A DNA stretch of 64,000 bases from Streptococcus tangpeifui. Lineage in GTDB: Bacteria; Bacillota; Bacilli; Lactobacillales; Streptococcaceae. Both the position numbers and the translations under genes were made by a program. Every line of letters starts with the position of its first letter. Position 1 is the first letter of the stretch. The notes under the pieces were generated by a model. It was not told where the DNA came from and did not search any database. It saw only the letters and a program-made list of their open reading frames with translations. Below are positions 61,345-64,000 of the stretch, piece by piece. The stretch is from positions 330,284-394,283 of the forward strand of contig NZ_JAAKDU010000001.1 of the NCBI RefSeq assembly GCF_011038795.1. The letters run 5' to 3'.

Positions 61345-63756
61345 ATGAAATTAGTTGCTATTGCGGGGACCAATGCTAAGCATTCCTACAATCGATTGTT
61401 ATTGCAGTTTATGGCTAAACATTTTGCTAATAAAGCCGAGATTGAAATCTTGGACATCGATCAAGTTCCCATGTTTAATGAAACCGATGATCAGACAGAT
61501 TCACCTATCATCCAAAATTTTAATCAGAAGATTACTGAGGCTGAAGGGGTTATTATTGCTACACCTGAGCATAATCATACCATTCCTTCCAGTTTGAACA
61601 GTTTACTTGAATGGCTGTCTTTTAATATTCATCCGCTTGATGGCAAACCAATTATGATTGTTGGAGCTTCCTATTCTGAGCAGGGGTCTTCACGGGCTCA
61701 GCTGCATTTGCGGCAGATTTTGGATGCTCCTGGTGTGAATGCGACCGTTATGCCAGGCAATGAATTTTTGCTGGGCTTTGCTCATAAAGCTTTTGATGAT
61801 GAGGGTGATCTCAAGGATCAAAAGACAGTAGACTTTTTAGAAAGTTGTTTCTATCGTTTTGTCCGCTTTGTCAATGTCGCTAACCAGCTTAATGAGCCTG
61901 AAGACGTTCATTTTGAGCCTGGTGAATATGAGGTTACGACAGAAGGCCATAATGGACCTCTGCCTGTGACGGTTACCTTGTCTGATGACAGAATTGAAAA
62001 GATTGATATTGATAGTTCTGGCGAAACTTCTGGCATTTCTGATATTGTCTTTACCCGTATTCCAAATGAAATTATTGAAGGACAAACTCTTAATGTGGAT
62101 GCTGTTTCTGGAGCTTCTGTAACCTCCAACGGTGTTCTTGATGGTGTAGCCCGAGCAATTCGGCTAGCTGGCGGTAATCCTGATACGTTGAAGAAGCGGT
62201 CGAAGGCTCCGTCCGCCTTAGATAAGGAAGACAAGGAGTTTACCACCGATGTTTTGGTTGTTGGCGGTGGTGGTGCCGGTCTTTCTGCCGCAGCTACTGT
62301 TTTGCAAAAGGGAAAATCCGTTGTTCTTTTGGAAAAATTCCCAGCCTTAGGCGGGAATACAGTTCGAGCTGGTGGTCCTATGAATGCTCCGGATCCTGAC
62401 TGGCAAAAGACCTTTGCGGCTAATCCTGGCGAAGCCCATAACTTGGAAGAGTTGATTTCCAAGGATTTATCAACAATTGATCCAGAATATCGTGACGATT
62501 TTCAAGCACTTCAAGAACAAGTCGAAGCCTATCTTAAAGATCCAAGTTTTCTCTTTGACTCTCAATTGCTCTATCGTATCCAAACCTATCTAGGTGGTAA
62601 ACGAACTGACCTCAAGGGTAATGAAATTCATGGCAATTATGATTTGGTGAAAATTTTGACCGAACATGCCTTGGATTCGGTTCACTGGCTGGAAAATGTC
62701 GGGGTTGAATTTGATCACAGTGATGTAACCATGCCGGTAGGGGCTATCTGGCGCCGCGGTCATAAGCCTAAGACGCCAATGGGCTATGCCTATATTTCCG
62801 TCCTTGACAACTATGTTCGTAAGGCAGGAGGCACTATTCTGACAGATACCCCTGTTAAGGAATTGCTTGTTGAAGATGGTCATATCAAAGGAGCAATTGC
62901 AGAAGGTCGCAACGGTCAAACCATTACAGTTTATGCCAAGGCTGTAATTCTGGCCTCGGGCGGTTTTGGTGCGAATACTGAGATGTTGCAGAAATACAAC
63001 ACTTATTGGACAGAAATTGACGATGACATCAGGACGTCCAACTCACCAGCTATCACAGGAGATGGTATTATCCTTGGTCAAAGTGTTGGAGCAGATCTTG
63101 TTGGTATGGGCTTCACTCAGATGATGCCTGTATCGGATCCAGAAACTGGAGCTCTCTTTTCAGGCCTGCAGGTACCGCCTGCAAACTTTATCATGGTTAA
63201 TAAGGAAGGTAAGCGTTTCGTTGATGAATATGGTAGCCGTGATAAATTGTCACAAGCGGCTATTGATAACGGCGGACTTTTCTATTTGATTGCGGATGAT
63301 AATATCAAACAAACAGCCTATAATACTAGTGACGAAAAAATCGAGGCACAGGTAGCAGCAGGTACGCTTTATCGCGCTGATACTCTAGAAGAATTAGCAG
63401 AGAAAATTAATATTGATCCAAAGGTCTTTGTCCAAACTATTACTGATTATAATTCTTATGTCGATGCGGGTTATGATCCTGAATTTAATAAGGGAGCCTT
63501 TGACCTCAAGGTTGAGAAAGCGCCTTTCTATGCGACTCCGCGTAAGCCAGCAGTTCACCATACCATGGGTGGCCTGAAGATTGATACACAAGCCCATGTT
63601 ATCAGCCAACAAGGCCGTATTATTTCGGGTCTCTATGCAGCAGGAGAAGTCGCTGGCGGTCTTCATGCTGGTAATCGTCTGGGCGGCAATTCCTTGACTG
63701 ATATCTTTACCTTCGGCCGAATTGCTGGTCAAACTGCAGTGGATGAGTGGTGCTAA
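61345..63756 (+). CDS. Fusion flavoprotein: FMN reductase, FMN-binding domain, fumarate-reductase-type FAD domain
   Basis: This 803-residue soluble protein has three parts. Residues 1-185 are an NAD(P)H:FMN reductase. Residues 193-280 are an FMN_bind domain with [10 protein letters not shown] (252-261), the usual ApbE flavinylation motif, with Ser in place of the common Thr. From about 302 comes an FAD_binding_2 domain ([32 protein letters not shown], late [10 protein letters not shown] and [17 protein letters not shown]). Such fusions act as NAD(P)H-dependent reductases of fumarate, urocanate or arylacrylates, re-oxidising NADH; the substrate is undecided. No ApbE gene lies in the window. 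ATG 61345 follows AAGGGAG. Confidence 0.9.
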   Translation: MKLVAIAGTNAKHSYNRLLLQFMAKHFANKAEIEILDIDQVPMFNETDDQTDSPIIQNFNQKITEAEGVIIATPEHNHTIPSSLNSLLEWLSFNIHPLDGKPIMIVGASYSEQGSSRAQLHLRQILDAPGVNATVMPGNEFLLGFAHKAFDDEGDLKDQKTVDFLESCFYRFVRFVNVANQLNEPEDVHFEPGEYEVTTEGHNGPLPVTVTLSDDRIEKIDIDSSGETSGISDIVFTRIPNEIIEGQTLNVDAVSGASVTSNGVLDGVARAIRLAGGNPDTLKKRSKAPSALDKEDKEFTTDVLVVGGGGAGLSAAATVLQKGKSVVLLEKFPALGGNTVRAGGPMNAPDPDWQKTFAANPGEAHNLEELISKDLSTIDPEYRDDFQALQEQVEAYLKDPSFLFDSQLLYRIQTYLGGKRTDLKGNEIHGNYDLVKILTEHALDSVHWLENVGVEFDHSDVTMPVGAIWRRGHKPKTPMGYAYISVLDNYVRKAGGTILTDTPVKELLVEDGHIKGAIAEGRNGQTITVYAKAVILASGGFGANTEMLQKYNTYWTEIDDDIRTSNSPAITGDGIILGQSVGADLVGMGFTQMMPVSDPETGALFSGLQVPPANFIMVNKEGKRFVDEYGSRDKLSQAAIDNGGLFYLIADDNIKQTAYNTSDEKIEAQVAAGTLYRADTLEELAEKINIDPKVFVQTITDYNSYVDAGYDPEFNKGAFDLKVEKAPFYATPRKPAVHHTMGGLKIDTQAHVISQQGRIISGLYAAGEVAGGLHAGNRLGGNSLTDIFTFGRIAGQTAVDEWC

Positions 63757-63835
63757 AACAGTATAAAATATCAAGAGGCTGGGCAAGACATCCATGATGG
63801 CTCCGCCCTCACCCACAGAATAATGAAAACGGACA

Positions 63836-63877
63836 CACAGCCCTCACTAGGTGTATAATCTTAGTGAGGGCTTTGTG
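63836..63877. terminator. Bidirectional hairpin
   Basis: AGCCCTCACTA (63839-63849) pairs perfectly with TAGTGAGGGCT (63862-63872). T residues follow on the plus strand. It would end the flavoprotein operon and any minus-strand gene entering from the right. Confidence 0.65.
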
Positions 63878-64000
63878 GTTGACGAGTTAATGATTCTAGT
63901 AATCGAGGGCAAAACTGATCCACTCTACTGACGAGCACCCCAAAATATGCGATAAGCATGAGTATAAAAATACGACTAAAATTCGGTAGATAAGCTCTCT
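63878..64000 (-). other. Window edge, possible 3' end of a minus-strand gene
   Basis: Two minus frames are open from the right edge. One reads SRIFILMLIAYFGVLVSRVD and stops inside the hairpin, the other ends VEWISFALDY at 63896. I cannot tell which, if either, is real, nor assign a family. Confidence 0.25.

Overview
The window looks like a chromosomal segment of an oral Streptococcus, probably of the mutans/sobrinus type. The evidence is the gene content: an antigen I/II-type adhesin, rexB-rexA, an AtlA/Aml-type autolysin with Bsp repeats and a GH25 domain, the order aroA-aroK-pheA-lytR-rlmD, an infC-rpmI-rplT operon with an L20 leader, a tagatose-6-phosphate lac operon, and enolase beside a YueI/DUF1694 gene. 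Base composition seems higher than S. mutans by eye, but I did not compute it. The species is an inference.

Layout. 1-1.5 kb: N-terminal part of a large cell-surface adhesin (minus strand, runs off the left edge). 2.1-9.2 kb: rexB-rexA (AddB/AddA-type recombination nuclease), flanked by two copies of an 88-bp repeat. 9.9-13.2 kb: a GtfA/GtfB-type protein O-glycosyltransferase pair without accessory Sec genes. 13.5-20.1 kb: hemW (apparently leaderless), acyl-ACP thioesterase, a NagD-like phosphatase, a membrane protein, ndk and lepA. 20.4-28.9 kb: autolysin, EbsA-like protein, ferredoxin, LysM protein, cmk, infC-rpmI-rplT, a membrane protein and a peptidoglycan deacetylase. 29.2-35.0 kb: shikimate/phenylalanine genes, a LytR-CpsA-Psr protein and rlmD.

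35.0-40.5 kb is an accessory patch: an rlmD-like 3' scrap, a frameshifted HEPN-type gene, an alpha/beta hydrolase, a broken XRE/AbrB regulator, an ISAs1-type transposase scrap, a RelB/RelE-type toxin-antitoxin pair, and a frameshifted CPBP protease. The indels in these genes all fall in homopolymer runs.

40.6-47 kb: cation/proton antiporter, DXS-like enzyme, aldo/keto reductase and galE. 47.2-55.9 kb: divergent lacR and lacA-lacB-lacD-lacT-lacF-lacE-lacG-lacX, in which lacC (tagatose-6-phosphate kinase) is absent. Lactose is imported and phosphorylated by LacEF and cleaved by LacG. Galactose-6-P is isomerised by LacAB, and LacD cleaves tagatose-1,6-bisphosphate; the kinase step must be supplied from elsewhere. 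LacR, probable CcpA sites and a LacT-dependent terminator appear to control it. 56-64 kb: a sirtuin, a hot-dog thioesterase, YueI, enolase, an AraC scrap, and an FMN reductase followed by a fused FMN reductase/FMN-binding/fumarate-reductase-type flavoprotein.

Across the window the intergenic regions carry a dispersed, non-coding element family. Its ends are inverted repeats (GAGAGTGGGACAAAAATCG at one end, GAGACTGGACAAAAACTCG at the other), and it occurs as one 451-bp copy plus deleted, partial and hybrid copies. It behaves like a MITE. I regard this family, the lacC loss, the extended stand-alone GtfB and the homopolymer decay in the accessory patch as the most interesting content. I found no tRNA, rRNA or CRISPR array.
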